Below, piece by piece: positions 5,796 to 6,105 of a stretch of DNA of 6,105 nucleotides (the stretch's first letter is position 1; every line of letters starts with the position of its first letter). A program made the position numbers and the translations under genes. Below the pieces are notes generated by a model. That model was not told where the DNA came from and did not search any database. It worked only from the letters and a program-made list of their open reading frames with translations. Source of the stretch: an uncultured Clostridia bacterium (GTDB lineage Bacteria > Bacillota > Clostridia > Oscillospirales > Oscillospiraceae); assembly GCA_937894515.1 (NCBI GenBank), contig CALCRH010000055.1, positions 1 to 6,105 of the forward strand. The letters run 5' to 3'.

Positions 5796-5851
5796 TGAAG
5801 CCCATGCCCCAAAAAGCCAGTAATATCAAGGAAAAACGGCTTTTGAAGCAA

Positions 5852-5879
5852 GACGAGTACGGCCTCAAAGCCGCACGTC
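5852..5879. other. Two-tier hairpin in the region after int2
   Basis: GACG (5852-5855) pairs with CGTC (5876-5879), and CGGC (5860-5863) with GCCG (5870-5873), with loop CTCAAA. Just upstream AAAAGCC (5812-5818) matches GGCTTTT (5838-5844). This part of the post-int2 region holds no gene. The hairpins may be structural elements of the attachment region or the end of a short RNA; nothing more can be said. Confidence 0.5.
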
Positions 5880-5925
5880 GCGCACCGCAGTTCAGCAAGA
5901 GATAAATTCTCTATCAGAAATGCTC

Positions 5926-5961
5926 AAAAGCCCCGAAAACACTACGTTTTTGGGGCTTTTT
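5926..5961. terminator. Strong bidirectional intrinsic terminator
   Basis: Positions 5926-5940 pair with 5946-5960 over 15 bp (one G-U) around the loop ACTAC. An A-run lies at the left edge (5926-5929) and a T-run at the right (5957-5961, then CCTTTT), so it can terminate on both strands. It separates motif copy 1 from copies 2 and 3 and probably insulates the element end from neighbouring transcription. Confidence 0.92.
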
Positions 5962-6018
5962 CCTTTTCCGGGGTTCTGTATGGTTTCGTTGGTTTTGACC
6001 GATTTTGGCAAAATTTGA

Positions 6019-6051
6019 ATGGGTTTCAAGGGGTTAAAATCGGGGTGAAAT
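6019..6051 (+). repeat. ATGGGTTTCA / GGGGTGAAA motif, copy 2 (extended form)
   Basis: ATGGGTTTCA (6019-6028) is followed by GGGGTTAAAAT (6030-6040) and then, after a C, by GGGGTGAAAT (6042-6051). The GGGG-T-AAA half is thus doubled. A short ATTTTG-G-CAAAAT palindrome lies at 6002-6014 just upstream. Confidence 0.75.
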
Positions 6052-6069
6052 GCCCTTAAAAGAGGTCAA

Positions 6070-6093
6070 ATGGGTTTCATCCGGGGTGAAATT
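6070..6093 (+). repeat. ATGGGTTTCA / GGGGTGAAA motif, copy 3 (putative integrase site)
   Basis: ATGGGTTTCA (6070-6079), a 3-base spacer, then GGGGTGAAATT (6083-6093). It has the same layout and the same TTTCA-N7-TGAAA spacing as copy 1, differing only in the 3-base spacer and one base near the end. The window ends 12 bases later, so anything flanking it is unseen. Confidence 0.8.
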
Positions 6094-6105
6094 TCGGCCT
6101 TTTTC

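Overview
The window looks like the terminal recombination module of an integrative (conjugative) element in a low-to-medium GC Firmicute, most likely a gut Clostridia/Ruminococcaceae-type organism. The basis is the strong AGGAGG-type ribosome binding sites, the intrinsic terminators with T-tracts, and the gene order sigma-like HTH protein, excisionase-like protein, tyrosine integrase, which is the order at the integrase end of Tn916/Tn1549-like elements. No relaxase, coupling ATPase or other conjugation gene is inside the window, so 'conjugative' is inferred from the module and not seen. The organism call is a judgement from protein style, not a database match.

Layout. 1-60: tail of an upstream unit with an intrinsic terminator. 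91-1431: a 446-residue regulator with an N-terminal GAF-like domain, a winged-helix domain and a C-terminal BTAD/TPR-like region (SARP-like architecture). 1432-1893: no gene, but a 23-bp tandem repeat array, a long imperfect hairpin, a classical terminator, and a hairpin that pairs with the Shine-Dalgarno of the next gene. 1894-2319: 141-residue sigma-70 region-4-like HTH protein. 2320-2857: 538 bases without a convincing gene but with nested and serial base-paired helices, including an 8-bp long-range helix, an 11-bp hairpin and a 13-bp hairpin capped by GCAA. This is the best candidate for an undescribed structured RNA or DNA element here. 2858-3103: excisionase-like wHTH protein. 3175-4410 and 4544-5752: two full-length tyrosine recombinases, about 60% identical by hand alignment, both with all six catalytic residues, separated by a terminator and a good sigma-A-type promoter. 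5753-6105: no gene; three copies of an ATGGGTTTCA / GGGGTGAAA motif with TTTCA-N7-TGAAA dyads, a strong bidirectional terminator, and further small hairpins. This is the likely attachment-site region.

How it fits together (inference): the sigma-like protein and the structured leader would control the xis-int operon. Int1 with Xis would drive excision and integration. Int2 has its own promoter and could act as a partner recombinase or have a different timing. The motif cluster after int2 is the natural place for core and/or arm binding sites. The GAF-SARP regulator may be element cargo, an element regulator, or a neighbouring gene; the sequence alone does not decide this.
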